DNA of 64,000 nucleotides from Apostichopus parvimensis (taxonomy: Eukaryota; Echinodermata; Holothuroidea; Aspidochirotida; Stichopodidae). Below the pieces are notes generated by a model that saw only the letters and a list, made by a program, of their open reading frames with translations, did not search any database and had not been told where the DNA came from. Below are positions 1-13,404 of this stretch, one piece after another (positions within the stretch are counted from its first letter, which is position 1; every line of letters starts with the position of its first letter). The DNA lies in contig KN885370.1 of the NCBI GenBank assembly GCA_000934455.1, forward strand, positions 18,068 through 82,067, written 5' to 3'. The position numbers and the translations under genes are program-made.

Positions 1-91
1 GCAACAGAAAGTTAACTTTTTCAGATGGCCGCAGGCGGTTTGGGGCGAGTCTTCAATGCCTTTAAGACTATAAATAAAATTTTCAAAATAC

Positions 92-214
92 CAAATATGG
101 TATTAGATGCATATTCTTCTCCTTTCTTCATGGTAGTTTTGCGCATCAGTTTTCCCCACAACTCGTAGTACGCCGTCGTAGATGCCCCCAGAGTGGATTT
201 ACCTGTGTACGTGC
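92..214 (-). CDS. Possible next exon of the CHST15-like gene
   Basis: After acceptor TTTTCAG, the phase-1 frame reads TYTGKSTLGASTTAYYELWG. This is loosely like the GEASASTMWDNNAW stretch of CHST15 and joins the exon above in phase. I placed the donor at GTATTT below 92. If that donor is not used, the frame stays open to a stop near 21. About 35 residues expected between the two exons are missing, so an intervening exon may have been overlooked. Confidence 0.4.
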
Positions 215-519
215 CTGAAAACAGAACATTGAACAACATGTGAAAAGAAATGTAAATTAATATTTTAAAAGAGATATTTGGAACACGTGAAATTAATTAG
301 TACTTATCTTGAGGGCATCTCAAATATTATTTACCCCCTCGTACACGGAGAGTAGCAGCGCTGTGGTGAAAGGGGCCGGTGGGCGGGGGGGGGGTGCATG
401 GAGAGACGGGGAAATCTTAGAGAAAGGTTGATCTGGAATGTACATTATTTGATGGATTCTGGCGAATCTTAGTCCAGACATGCATATAGGATGTTGATAT
501 GCTAAAAGCAGGAGGTTAC

Positions 520-885
520 GTGGGGACTTGATTCAGGTTTTCAAGATTGTGTATGGTTTTGACAATTTATCCTTTACCGACTTTTTCATGTTTGCTATAA
601 CAGTAGTTGTACCAGAGGTCATTGTCTTTAACTCCAAAAGTCGCATAGTAGGATTAATATTCGGCATAACTTTTTGTCTAATAGGGTTGTGAATGCGTGG
701 AACGGTTTGCCTGAGAAAGTTGTACTTGCAAGTAGTGAGAATGGGTTTAAGAATGCTTTGGACAAGCACTTTAAGCATTGTAATCGGGTCTGAGTGTTTG
801 TGTCTTCAGTTTTTTCTCTCTCTCTATAGGGTACTTGATGTGTCCCTCCTGATCCTTTTTTCTACTAAACTAAACTAAACTAAGC
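520..885 (+). mobile_element. LINE 3' end, 5'-truncated
   Basis: The + strand reads GDLIQVFKIVYGFDNLSFTD and, after a frame shift near 670, NRVVNAWNGLPEKVVLASSE then GFKNALDKHFKHC. This is the characteristic C-terminal end of non-LTR reverse transcriptases. A TAAAC-type repeated tail (about 865-882) closes it. It is decayed and not functional. Confidence 0.75.
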
Positions 886-2493
886 ACTGTAATATTTCAG
901 GAAAGCATAACTTTCAAGGGCAGTCTGGTTGGACCGTCAGATGTACAAAAAGTATGAAGCAACGGTCCGCAAACTGTTAGGCCCACGACCCAGGATTCAA
1001 CATACCCCCTTCCCCCTCCCCTATCTATTAGAATCGATGCTGAGAAACGAATAACCGCTAGCTTGGATCATGGACTTTATGTTTTGAAAAACAAATAATA
1101 ACGTCTTTACGGACCGTCAGTAGGCCTATATGTAGCAAATTGTTTGTGTTGGAACGTGCAATGTCTTTGGACTGGACAACAGGAAGATTGACATTCCAAG
1201 GCCTGTAAATATGGTACTTGGAGGCTATAAGAATGACCACGGTAGACAGAGAATTAAACCCTATTGTTTACGTTCCTCATAATGATTCCTTGAATAGAGT
1301 TTGTATAATTGTTGGTAGCTACCGCACATATATAGAATTAGTCAATGGTTACTGGAATTCCCTTTATAATCATGTTTGTAGCTACTAAGGAACGCAGCAT
1401 CATAGAGAGTAGGTATACTTAAACGGTGTGTTCATTATCATGAGCCTATAGGTATATAGTAATGCTATTCGTTTACTCCAGCCATGTATTGTCCGAAAGA
1501 CCGGTAGGTTCTACTGCTGCCTGTAAGGTACAGAAAGCCTGGTAGGCTACTGTGCACCATGTGGCTATACTTGCTGAATCAACGTTGTATATATCGTCGC
1601 AAGGAAGAAAATGTAGGCTGTTTGTTCATTTTGACTTCGTGTCATTGGAAAAAAAATTGTCTTTTGTGTGGTAATTCCAACGTTTAGTGGAATAAAGCTT
1701 TACCGTGTAAAACGAGTTGAAATATATGCAGATATACTTTTCTTTAAATACCGAAGAGATATAGACCGGACTTCGGCGCCGAGAGAATTTCGTAAGTATC
1801 TCTTTCTTAATTTTGTAACAGTTTGTGTGTCTTTGTATCAGAAGATGGTGGGGGTGGGGGGTGGGGGGGGGGCGGGGATTAAACAATATTATCTGTTATT
1901 TAATAGGGACGAGATATGCGAAATAATGTCACATGCACAGACGTTAAAGATTTCCGTTTATTAGAGAACAACGGATGTACGGAGATATTTGTATGTATAT
2001 CAAAACCTTAAAAATCTTTGAGGTGGCTCTCAGCATCTGTATAGAAGTAGTAGTGTACTTTATCTTGTTATTTATTTATTTTCATTTATTTATATATTTA
2101 CATATTTATATATTTATTACATAAACTCTTCATTATTAGAATGAGCCTAATCAGGCCCGACGAGATCGGAGGGATTGGCCCTGGGGTGAGGGGGGGGGTC
2201 GGAGGTGTCCGGTGTCTCGATACCTATATAATTGGCATAATACATACGGACTCAACGAATCGGCATAGTATGCCACACTTACATTATGTAAAGTGTGTGG
2301 CTATCAGTTCCTATATACAAGTATATATCAGAGTATAATGTTGTTATCACACTATTCAAAAAGTACAACGGATCTACGGAGTCATTGGTATACCATACCT
2401 TATATCATGTGCCGGGTTAGCCATATCAGCCTATATTACAGTATAGAGTAGCAAAACATGTTATCACATGAATAGCATAAAAAGTATTCTCAC

Positions 2494-2701
2494 CGACTCG
2501 TATTTTGGCCCACCAATGCGGTTCCTTTCTGCTTACCGAGATTTGTGGGTGTTTTGTCAGTTTCCACCAGATATCAGTAGTTCCACATTTAGGCATGCCG
2601 GCAAGATAGAAATACGGTAGACAGTCCAAGGTGCCCCTTGGTGATACCCAACAGGGATTCTTCTTACTCTCAATAAACTCAGCTGGGTACTCCGACAGTG
2701 C
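2494..2701 (-). CDS. CHST15-like sulfotransferase, PAPS-binding exon
   Basis: A minus-strand exon of 208 bp, phase 0 in and 1 nt out, with acceptor TTTAACAG and donor GTGAG. It encodes ALSEYPAEFIESKKNPCWVS, then LDCLPYFYLAGMPKCGTTDI and KHPQISVSRKEPHWW. GMPKCGTTD is the 5'-phosphosulfate loop that binds PAPS. NPCW, LPYFYL and KEPHWW are typical of the CHST15 (GalNAc 4-sulfate 6-O-sulfotransferase) family, which sulfates chondroitin in the Golgi. The conserved Lys and the GTT of the loop are intact, so the exon looks functional. The rest of the catalytic domain is expected at lower coordinates and mostly beyond the window. Confidence 0.85.
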
Positions 2702-3529
2702 CTGTTAAAGATACAATCCGCGAAGTTAAATCAAGGTAACGGTAACTAAGGTAACTTATTCGGACCAGGGAGCTGCTACTCTAACCCTGTTCGGACCAAG
2801 GAAGCTGGGTATGGGATATCTTTTTTACATATTCTGTGCACAAACCATTCTCTTCTATTAATTTTGACGATATATGCCAAAAAGACCAAATATCTAACGC
2901 ATGTTCTGAACAGTATATTCCTCATAGGTCGTTATGGTATAGCCATGTCGACAAAACGCGAAACTTGTAAAAAACGTTAATGTTCTTCTATATGTTTCAT
3001 ATCAAAATATGATATGAAAGTTACCATCTTTGTCTAAGTAAACTAACGACCCGGTGTTAGACATTTTCACGTATTGCGTATTTTACGATCACGAGAATCA
3101 GACCCTTGTATGGCATTTGTCGACATCCGTATTCTCCTTAAATAGTTTTTAGAGAAAGAAATTATATTTCTGTTGACAAAACGGATCAAACTTGTAAGTT
3201 TTTCTTTTCTATTCGGTTAAGGTATTTATTTGTGGTATATCTTATATTACGAAACTCCAAGAATATTTTAAAAGATCACAAACGACGTAATTTCGGTCAG
3301 GCTTTATTCAAATTTCATGTCCTCGTTTCTAAAGCGAATTTTACTGCATGTTCTATTAAAATAGCAACCAATGTCCTAATTTCAAGTCCTTTAACGCGCA
3401 ATTATTTCACTAGCAAAAAAATTCACGCGCAATCATTTACATAATCAATGTTTACTCAGATGCATTAAGTTATGCAATAAGTTTCATTGAAATCGTAGTG
3501 AGTAGGAAAATCCAGAACAGTGAAATAAC

Positions 3530-3620
3530 TTCCAGCCTCTACCGGGATTCGAAACCCGGGCCTCCCGCTTTATATACGGACACCCTTACCAACCTGTAAG
3601 GAAGGTCGTAATTCCACTGT
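3530..3620 (-). mobile_element. tRNA-derived SINE head or tRNA pseudogene
   Basis: The minus strand has an A-box-like TTGGTAAGGGTGTCC and a B box inside a perfect T-arm (CCGGGTTTCGAATCCCGG). The acceptor stem does not pair well, so a SINE remnant is more likely than a working tRNA. Confidence 0.55.
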
Positions 3621-4237
3621 TGGCGTTTGTCACCTGTATCGAACAATACTAGTTCTGTTTTGGTGACATATTTTGCCTTACTCTAGAGATCAAACATGAT
3701 TCTAACCAACTCGAAATCATTTGTGATTCCTAAAGCCGGATCTCGAAAGAGATAATTTGAACAAACTTCGTTCATGTAATGGAGGTAAACGACAAAGGCA
3801 AATGAATGTATACAATTGAAATCGTAGTGAGGAAAATACATATATATATATATATAGATATATGTATATTCTCAAACAACAATCCAAACTGGCACATTTC
3901 CCTACACATCTGTCTCACCCTCCGACATGGACCTGAATGAAGGATACAACAAGGCACTCAGAATAACCTAAAACCGGACGGCATAAGGGAACGGAAATTT
4001 GGAGAGTGGATGGGGGGAGGGGGTTGTTATAACACCCTCTGGTTCTAATCATGAACGGTGCATTGGGCTTAGGCAGATGATGTGCCCGTTCTGATTGTGG
4101 TTTCAGAGTATACAATGAGGACGGTACGTATGGAGAGGCGAAGGGGTATCCTCGTTTATATCAATGAGAAATTCGATCAGTTTACACCACTCCACCCCAT
4201 TTTATCTTTGTCGACAATGTTGTATTTTTTAGCTGAC

Positions 4238-4369
4238 CTCCGGTTCCAAAGGAATATGCTTTTCATCTTCCGACCAATCAGGTAATGGCTGTGGATATCT
4301 CATCACGACAGACCGAATTACAGCTAGACCAAACACAACACCGGCAACCGAGAGGAACCCCACTGCACG
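4238..4369 (-). CDS. CHST15-like sulfotransferase, membrane-anchor exon
   Basis: 44 whole codons between acceptor CTCTTCAG and donor GAG/GTCAGC. RAVGFLSVAGVVFGLAVIRS is a clear transmembrane segment. It is followed by a short stem (YPQPLPDWSEDEKHIPLEPE). A type II signal anchor ahead of the sulfotransferase domain is the usual layout of Golgi sulfotransferases, and the phase-0 end joins the exon at 2494-2701 in frame. The start-codon exon would be upstream, above 4369, and was not found. Assignment rests on order, strand and phase, not on sequence identity. Confidence 0.6.
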
Positions 4370-4429
4370 CTGAAGAGGAAGAAGAAAAAGGCACTTGAAT
4401 TTCAGATACGTATATAGATACATACAAAA

Positions 4430-7400
4430 TGCTTCCTGATTATTAATGGTGCAAAAATGTTAACGAGAATTATCCAAAATATGATTTCCAAAATGATAAA
4501 CATAGTACACACTTTTATTTTTCACTCAGATTTAACTCATTACCGACAATGACGAGTTTGTTCTATTATTAAGCTTAAGAACTTTTGTCGCCAACCAAGT
4601 ACACCTCTGGGGTGAAATTATCACCCCCCCCCCCTCTTCCCAACCGAATACAATCAAGTGGGCTTATCCCCAGAACGCCAGGGGGCTAAGGGGAGGGGAC
4701 CCTCCCCTCAAATCCCTTTCATGGAAGACTAACATCATAGCCTCCCCCCCCCCCCCCAAAGTTCTCAAATGGTGGTTCCACCCCTGCTATTGTTTCATCA
4801 CTTGCAAACATACAAACACAATAACCACATACGAAGGAATTTATTCTCTCCATTACTTACAATGAAAATTGATCCATTTGCAGGGGATTAGCAGTCATTT
4901 TTGCAATAATACAACCTTATACATCAAAGTTAACTCTTATTTCTAACAACATGTGTGCATTGGGCCCTACGAATGTATGATTCGAACCTGAATTCTCCTT
5001 TCAAGGATGGCTGGATCTTTGTTCATCTAATCAGAAACAATCAGGGAATAATTAAGTGTAAAAACTTTGCATAGCAGTCTTGAAGGTTACGAACTTTTAT
5101 CTGTTATAAAACACTATATGGTTCGTGTGCAAAAACTACTATACGTCTTTGTATAGCAAGTTGCCAATTTTGCATGGCATTTTGTGATGCGATACCGGAT
5201 AAATTATTCACTGACATTATATGTGAAGAGTATTGCCCTCATATATGCTAGAAAGTCAAAATAATGGTCACCCATACCTCCAACTTCAAGAAGAATTGTC
5301 AGCTGTCATTCTGGTGACCCTTTATGACCTTTGACCTCCTTTAAAACCAATACGGTGTTTTTACTCGGTGTGGTAGACCATGCCATGCATGGAGGTAAAA
5401 CAGATTTTAACCTCCATGGGTAGACCTATTCACCAAATATGATATTGGTCCAAGCTTCCCGTCATGAGATATCGTGTTTGCAAGCAAGCTGTAACACACA
5501 CGCACCTATACACACTCATCCGCCTGCATGACTGCATAGGTTACGATTATCTTCTAAACCAATAAGGGGTGGGGTGGAGTTAACCCTGAGTGAACCCAAC
5601 CCTAACAATCCATGGGTACAGTTATCACTCTATGATCATGGAAGGAATCTTAAGCTTGCTCTTAACACTAGAGTCTGACTTACAAAGATAGACAGTCATT
5701 CTGTGACAATGTAGGCTATGTCACGGATATACCGTGAAACACCACACAAACACGTTAACTTTCTATTGTGTGAAGTTCAACAAACTTGGTTTTTCATGAC
5801 CAGAATTTGTACCCCCTTCGGTATAAGATACCCCCTTGGGTATAAGAGAAAAAAACATTAAGTCATCACTCACCCGATTAAACAAAGCAGACATTTTAAG
5901 CAGACATTTAAACTTCCAATACACCTTTCACTCAGAACCCGTCTTACGAAATACCACATTTGGTTCACATATCATACTGCCTGTATGTGTGTTCGATGTT
6001 GTGGTAACCTCCCCCGTTTTGATAACAGTGTAGTTTCCGGCTTGCGTGATGATTGCCACTGTTGTTAACATCATAGCCGTGTTCGTCATATATATTATAT
6101 GCCTATATAATATACTTTCGAGGAATTTCTGTGTACACGTTTTCCGCATCAGCCTTCACCGCATTGCTGTCGGTGTCAATAAAGTGGAGTGCCTTCGAAT
6201 GAGCTCTGGCGATTGGCATTTACATTTGATAAGATGTAAATCAAGCGCTATAGCAGGGATTGTCCAATGGGAATCCTACTTTAGTATAGGCTAACATCGT
6301 TGCTTGATTGCGAATGAGAACTGACTATCTCGGCGAGCAGACGAGCGGATATTGGGTACGGAAAATAACACAGACGACACCGGCAAGAGATTACTGCATC
6401 GAGTCTATACGTAGCCCGCGCGTTTGAGCTGGATTACTTTTCACTTCATGGCCAGTTTACTTACATTTTCTCTGTTTTACATATTATATAAGGCTCTTGT
6501 ACCTAGATTGATGAGGTATTGAGCAGAAACCAAAACTGCAATTGCGCCTGGTTGCTTTGTTATCGAAGCTGTTTTACGTGTTTACTCGTTCGGTTTATCT
6601 ATCCGATGATTGTTTTCTCAATGGTCATCATCATTGTCCCTAAATATGCTAGTTATTAGGTAATAATCACGGATGTTCAAACTTTCAAAGCTTATTTTAC
6701 TGCCTCTACATGAGATATGTTTTCATAACTCTTTAATAGTGCTCAGTGCATGGCTGGGGAATCATTTGGGGAATCTTTCATGCAGAGGAGTGAATAAATT
6801 AATAAAAATTAAAAACTCACCCGTTTAGTTCGCATGGGTTTAAACTTTAAAGGTGGTCAGTATAGGCCCCAAATTATAGCACGCTATAATTGCTAGACGG
6901 TTTTCAAAAAGTTCTTTCCTGGAGATCTTTACTCTCCAAATTGTTCTCAGACATTTTTAAGGAACACACAAGATGACTGAAAGTCCCAGTGAAGAAAATG
7001 TCCTCGAAGGTTGTAATTAAAACAGTTTAAGAATTTTGTCTAAAGGTGACCATATTTGAATATCTAGCATATTTGGGGCCAATAGAGCATACCTTTAATC
7101 ACGCGCAAAGAATGGGGAGTTGTCTTTTACAAGATAAACGGTCCTGAACACACTAACCGGAGTTTGTGTAGCTCCTACGAAGAAGCCAGGAGTTAATGTT
7201 AATTCCCGATTAAGGAAACATAACGGTGCTCTATACAAATTTTTAAGAACATCCGGGTCCACGCCACAATCTCGTCCACTGGGGGAACTATACCCCCAAT
7301 CCCTCTCCCTCCCATCATGGAAGCACACGCCATTATCACTCATAATTGCCATGTCGGGGAAGGTTCCCTCCTCCCCCCTCCCCTTGCCAATCCAGTTACC

Positions 7401-8400
7401 ACATTGCCCGAATCTCTCCCCCTCCCCGAGAAATTTTCCCGGTAGAAGATTCCCTCCTACCCCCTCCGCCGATCCAGCCCCACACATCGCCCTGATCCTT
7501 CCCACTCCCTTCACCCTTACCCGAGAAGTTCTCCCCGGGGAAAGTTCCTTCCTACCCACTATTTAAAAAAAAAGAAATTCTCACAATTTCGAACTATTCT
7601 CGATATTGCTAAGCCCAAGTCGAAATTTCGATTTAAAAAAACAGGCATAACTAACATTCGAGAATATCGCTGGAAATTTCGAGAAGATTTAAGTAGTTCG
7701 ACTCGCTATCAAAATTGCGACTTTTAATGACGAAATTACCACATCAATTGTCGTAATTTCAACAAAACAAGAATAGAGTGAAAATTCGACGGATTATGGG
7801 GCTTATGAAAATCAGACACCGATCCTTTGCTATCCTGACACTCTTGTTACTATTGTATATGATACAGCTTGAATTAGCTTGAAACTTCGACAATTATATC
7901 TCGAAATGAGTTCGACCATTTTAAGCTCAAAATATCAACATAGTACTTAATATCTGTGCTGGTACTAAATAATAGTATAGGCAAACTATAAGGTCCACAT
8001 AAACTTGAACATTGCTCGTTTGGCGAAATTTCGACGGCAGGATTCAGTCCAATGATCCTGCACTGTGTATCTCTACTTACAACTGTTGGGCGAGGGAGAA
8101 ACACACACACACACCCATGCATCAATTCGACTTCCCGTCTGACCATAGTAAGAGAAGCTTGAAGGAAGTCGATTTGATCCTTAAAGTCCGTTCACACTGT
8201 CATGGTCTCAATAGGGATATGGCTTTTCTTTCCGGGTTCAAGCACTTTGAGCAGTCTGGGGGCTTACGGTAGACTGACGTGATTTCAATCACTCTTTTTA
8301 CACCTGACGAAGGACCAGGGTGTCCGAAAATTTGTGTAGCGTGTAGTTATATCTATTCTAAATATTATGTTGGATTTTACGGCATTACATGTATATATAC
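4430..8400. other. Intergenic or intronic stretch, no gene recognised
   Basis: Apart from the TTAA MITE at 6847-7098, it holds poly-C runs (4625-4760), a C/T-rich stretch (7360-7560) and a decayed repeat at ~5270-5520. It may include the missing first exon of the sulfotransferase. Confidence 0.5.
6847..7098. mobile_element. TTAA-flanked MITE, copy 1
   Basis: Ends in TTAAAGGT and ACCTTTAA. The inner arms share the core GGCCCCAAAT-ATAGCA-GCTA in inverted orientation. TTAA at both borders suggests a piggyBac-type non-autonomous element. Confidence 0.65.
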
Positions 8401-8402
8401 AA

Positions 8403-8504
8403 TGTATGTATGTATGTATGTATGTATGTATGCGTGTGTGTGTGTATGTATGTATGTATGTACGTGTGTGTATGTATTTGTGTATGTATGTATGTATGTA
8501 TGTT
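8403..8504 (+). repeat. (GTAT)n microsatellite
   Basis: GTAT/GTGT repeats of ~100 bp at the left edge of the duplicated 2.1-kb block. Confidence 0.95.
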
Positions 8505-8511
8505 TATATAA

Positions 8512-10692
8512 AATGGTGCTATGGTTTGCATTTGAAACAGTGTTGCAGAATTTTCAACTGTTTAGGTTGTATGGTAGAAGTTATACATTTATGTACTGTA
8601 TACTAGAATATTGCATCTGTCAGTGACGGGTGGCTGACCCCTCCCTCCCCCACCCCCTTGCTCTCATTCAGGGTGAGGAGAACCCCTACAAATCTACGAG
8701 TCCTAGAAAGGAGATCAGAATTTCCCTATCCATCCCACGTCCATAAAGAACCCGCCCCCCCCCCCTCTTTGAGTTACTTGTGATACTGCTCAATGCAAAC
8801 ATGGAATTTTAAGCATTTGTTTCTTTTACTTCGTAATATCTCCTGCAAACCTAGAGAGACTCAAACAGTCCCCTGAAGTTTTCAATGAAGCAGTCGATTG
8901 AAAGATAGTAACTACGTTTCAAGTAAAGACAAATCAAGCAGACAGACACAAAAACGTATTTGGTTTAGTAGAGTGTAATGAAAACCTGTCATACAATATC
9001 CACCAAACATGCACACTCATTTTTCAGCCCTCCGCAATAGTTTATAAGCACCATGCACTCTTAAATTGGCACTGCCATACTATCTATATCTTTAAAATTC
9101 TCAGGGTATGAACGAAAACAAAAACAGACCATCTACGATTAAAGTGATATATCAAGTATAGAATGATGGTACTTAGGTTACACATATATTATAGGCAAGC
9201 CCATACTGATCCCATTTCATTGTACCACCTAAAGGTTGGTTAGTCATATATGTCAGGTAGCACGTACTGCTCAATGGTGTATGTTTACAGCACCATTGAT
9301 GTATTAAGAATAATTCCTGTACATTACTCAGCATTTAGAAGCGCGCCATCAAGAAGCAAGTTTTACCACAAATACAGCACCAGGTTGCAAAAGAAAGAAT
9401 CGGTTCTTCTCTATACCATGACTGAACCAAAATCATGCTGCTGATACCCATGTATTTTGTGTGATATGGTGTCAGAAGTGGGATTTTATGTGATATATAT
9501 GGTGTCAGAAGTGGGATTTGGCATTAGTGCAAGTAAATTTAGGATGTAGTCACCACTCCATGGCAAAACACTATTCTTTTTTTTTTTAATTCTCCATGAT
9601 CTAATCGTATTCTAAATTTCATACTACTGATTGCCAATATAGGGCGGAATATACAATTAAGTTGCTCCAAAATATCAAGGTTCAAATTTGGAAATGCATG
9701 CAAACGAGCATAATTTTGTCATCAACACAAATGTTTTTCCTTAAACACCATCACCAACAATAAAATTAGTTCACAATTCTTCCAAAATATGTTAACAAAT
9801 GGAAAATAATCACAATTTTGATAATACTAGCCCATGTATGTACTACTGATTTAAACTCAATTTCCTCTTTTGTCATGTTAAAATGCTTCACATTTTTAGA
9901 AAAGTTTTGAAGAAATGCTAAATAACATCTGAAAAAAAAACAAGAAGCAAAAAAAAAAAAAAGTATAAATTGCCCAAAATAGAAAGAGATAATAGCTTTG
10001 AAGCACTAATGTGGTTTTAAAAGTTGATGAATGAAAAAAACCGTTTTGTGTTTTTCTAAATATCTTCAACAAAAATGTAGGCATAGAACATTGATATCCA
10101 AACAGAATGCAGATTTTGATGTTAATTTAATTAGATTTGTCTTTTCTTATAAATATGGCAGCTGTACACTTTCCACCTCATCCATAAATATAAAATTATC
10201 ACTTTTGGCATGTTTCCACTAGTACATTTGGTCCAGTTCTATTAACATTCCTTTTCAATAATATTCTCAACCGTTTTCAGTAATTTCAAAATCCTACATT
10301 GGATGCATACAAACAAGCCATAGAGTTCACACACACGAGACAGAAAAAAAAAGAAGTTTATCACTTTTAACATTATTCAAATTATAAACGAGCAGTACTA
10401 TTAATATTGTATAAGATTTTATGCATCATAATAATAATTTGAAAGAAAACAAAGTACTACATTTAGTTACTGTACTCTATAAATTTTAATCTTTTTTTAT
10501 TATCAAATAAAGGTTTGTATTAGAGACATTAAAAATGAACTGCTTCCACATACTAACATTGTAAAAGCCATTATTTTCACTTTTCACTTTTCACAGATTA
10601 TCGGGATATTTATAATCCTTAATATACTGTAGGAGGACTAGAATAAGTCTTTAAAAAGACATCACAAGTTTACTAATGCTTTAGATTTAAAG
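8512..10692 (+). repeat. Duplicated 2.1-kb block, copy A
   Basis: Nearly identical to 11262-13404, with small indels. No gene recognised. A 64-codon ORF at 9250-9444 is kept in copy B with a single change that I can see, but the high overall identity explains that. Each copy is followed by the same 20-bp minisatellite. Confidence 0.9.
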
Positions 10693-11211
10693 TTTGGTTT
10701 TAACACCTTGCTTTGTCCTTTGACACCTTGTTTGTCTTTTGGCACCTTGATTGTGTTCTTTGACACCTTGCATTGTCTTTCGACACCTTGCTTTTGACTT
10801 TTGACACCTTGCTTTGTCTTTTGACACCTTGCTTTGTTCTTTGACACTTTGCTTTGTCTTTTGACACCTTACTTTGTCTTTTGACACCTGGCTTTGTCTT
10901 TCGACACCTTACTTTGTCTTTTGACACCTTACTTTGTCTTTTGACACCTTGCTTTGTCCTTTGACACCTTACTTTGTCTTTTGACACCATACTTTGTCTT
11001 TTGACACCTTGCTTTTGTCTTTTGACACCTTGCTTTGTCTTTTAACACCTTGCTTTGTCTTTTGACACCTTGTTTGTCTTTTGGCACCTTGATTGTGTTC
11101 TTTGACACCTTGAATTGTCTTTTGACACCTTGCTTTGTTCTTTGACACTTTGCTTTGTCTTTTGACACCTTACTTTGTCTTTTGACACCTTGCTTTGTCT
11201 TTTGACACCTT
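10693..11211 (+). repeat. 20-bp minisatellite, array A
   Basis: About 25 copies of the unit CTTTGTCTTTTGACACCTTG, cut off by the gap at 11212. The minus strand is open in all frames (KDKARCQKTKQ-type peptides) only because the unit has no stop in any phase. Not a gene. Confidence 0.95.
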
Positions 11212-11261
11212 NNNNNNNNNNNNNNNNNNNNNNNNNNNNNNNNNNNNNNNNNNNNNNNNNN
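11212..11261. other. Assembly gap (50 N)
   Basis: A run of N between minisatellite array A and duplicated block B. The round length suggests a placeholder of unknown true size. Confidence 0.99.
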
Positions 11262-13404
11262 TGGTGCTATGGTTTGCATTTGAAACAGTGTTGCAGAATT
11301 TTCAACTGTTTAGGTTGTATGGTAGTTATACATTGATGTACTTTATACTAGAATATTGCATGTCAGTGACGGGTGGCTGACCCCCTCCCCCCTTGCTTTC
11401 ATTCAGGGTGAGGAGAACCCCTACAAGTCCTAGAAAGGAGATCAGAATTTCCCTATCCATCCCACGTCCATAAAGAACCCGCCCCCCTCCCCCTCTTTGA
11501 GTTACTTGTGATACTGCTCAATGCAAACATTGAATTTTAGGCATTTGTTTCTTTTACTTCATAATATCTCCTGCAAACCTAGAGAGACTCAAACAGTCCC
11601 CTGAAGTTTTCAATGAATGAGCAGTCGATTGAAAGATAGTAACTACGTTTCAAGTAAAGACAAATCAAGCAGACAGACAACACAAAAACGTATTTGGTTT
11701 AGTAGTAGAGTGTAATGAAAACCTGTCATACAATATCCACCAAACATGCACACTCATTTTTCAGCCCTCCGCAATAGTTTATAAGCACCATGCACTCTTA
11801 AATTGGCACTGCCATACTATCTATATCTTTAAAATTCTCAGGGTATGAACGAAAAAAAAAACAGACCATCTACGATTAAAGTGATATATCAAGTATAAAA
11901 TGATGGTACTTAGGTTACACATATATTATAGGCAAGCCCATACTGATCCCATTTTATTGTACCACCTAAAGGTTGGTTAGTCATATATGTCAGGTAGCAC
12001 GTACTGCTCAATGGTGTATGTTTACAGCACCATTGATGTATTAAGAGTAATTCCTGTACATTACTCAGCATTTAGAAGCGCGCCATCAAGAAGCAAGTTT
12101 TACCACAAATACAGCACCAGGTTGCAAAAGAAAGAATCAGTTCTTCTCTATACCATGACTGAACCAAAATCATGCTGCTGATACCCATGTATTTTGTGTG
12201 ATATGGTGTCAGAAGTGGGATTTTATGTGATATATATGGTGTCAGAAGTGGGATTTGGCATTAGTGCAAGTAAATTTAGGATGTAGTCACCACTCCATGG
12301 CAAAACACTATTCTTTTTTTTTTAAATTCTCCATGATCTAACCGTATTCTAAATTTCATACTACTGATTGCCAATATAGGGCGGAATACACAATTAGGTT
12401 GCTCCAAAATATCAAGGTTCAAATTTGGAAATGCATGCAAACGAGCATAATTTTGTCATCAACACAAATGTTTCCTTAAACACCATCACCAACAATAAAA
12501 TTAGTTCACAATTCTTCCAAAATATGTTAACAAATGGAAAATAATCACAATTTTGATAATACTAGCCCATGCATGTACTACTGATTTAAACTCAATTTTC
12601 TCTTTGTCATGTTAAAATGCTTCACATTTTTAGAAAAGTTTTGAAGAAATGCTAAATAACATCTGAAAAAAAAACAAGAAGCAAAAAAAAAAAAAAAGTA
12701 TAAATTGCCAAAAATAGAAAGAGATAATAGCCTTGAAGCACTAATGTGGTTTGAAAAGTTGATGAATGAAATAAACCGTTTTGTGTTTTTCTAAATATCT
12801 TTAACAAAAATGTAGGCATAGAACATTGATATCCAAACAGAAAGCAGATTTTGATGTTAATTTAATTAGTCTATTCTTATAAATATGGCAGCTGTACACT
12901 TTCCCCCTCATCCATAAATATAAAATTATCACTTTTGGCATGTTTCCACTAGTACATTTGGTCCAGTTCTATTAACATTCCTTTTCAATAATATTCTCAA
13001 CCAATCCTACATTGGATGCATACAAACAAGCCATAGAGTTCACACACACGAGACAGAAAAAAAAAAAGTTTATCACTTTTAACATTATTCAAATTATAAA
13101 CAAGCAGTACTATTAATATTGTATAAGATTTTATGCATCATAATAATAATTTGAAAGAAAAAAAAGTACTACATTTAGTTACTGTACTCTATCAATTTTA
13201 ATCTTTTTTATTATCAAATAAAGGTTTGTATTAGAGACATTAAAAATGAACTGCTTCCACATACTAACATTGTAAAAGCCATTATTTTCACTTTTCACAG
13301 ATTATCGGGATATTTATAATCCTTAATATACTGTAGGAGGACTAGAATAAGTCTTTAAAAAGACATCACAAGTTTACTAATGCTTTAGATTTAAAGTTCG
13401 GTTT
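11262..13404 (+). repeat. Duplicated 2.1-kb block, copy B
   Basis: Second copy of 8512-10692, starting right after the 50-N gap with TGGTGCTATGGTTTGC. Either a recent segmental duplication or two haplotypes joined by the assembler. Confidence 0.9.

Noticed and set aside
5270-5520. Possible decayed interspersed repeat (GACCTTTGACCTCC, CATGAGATATCGTGTTTGCA)
   Set aside because: Similar wording recurs at 31900-32270 and 33640-34070, but no ends, target duplication or family could be fixed by eye.
7095-7566. 154-codon minus-strand ORF rich in Gly
   Set aside because: Mostly a C/T-rich repeat stretch with no recognisable domain and no splice-consistent neighbours.
9250-12181. A 64-codon ORF conserved in both duplicated blocks (9250-9444 and 11987-12181)
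   Set aside because: The surrounding non-coding sequence is just as similar, so the conservation reflects the recent duplication, not selection.
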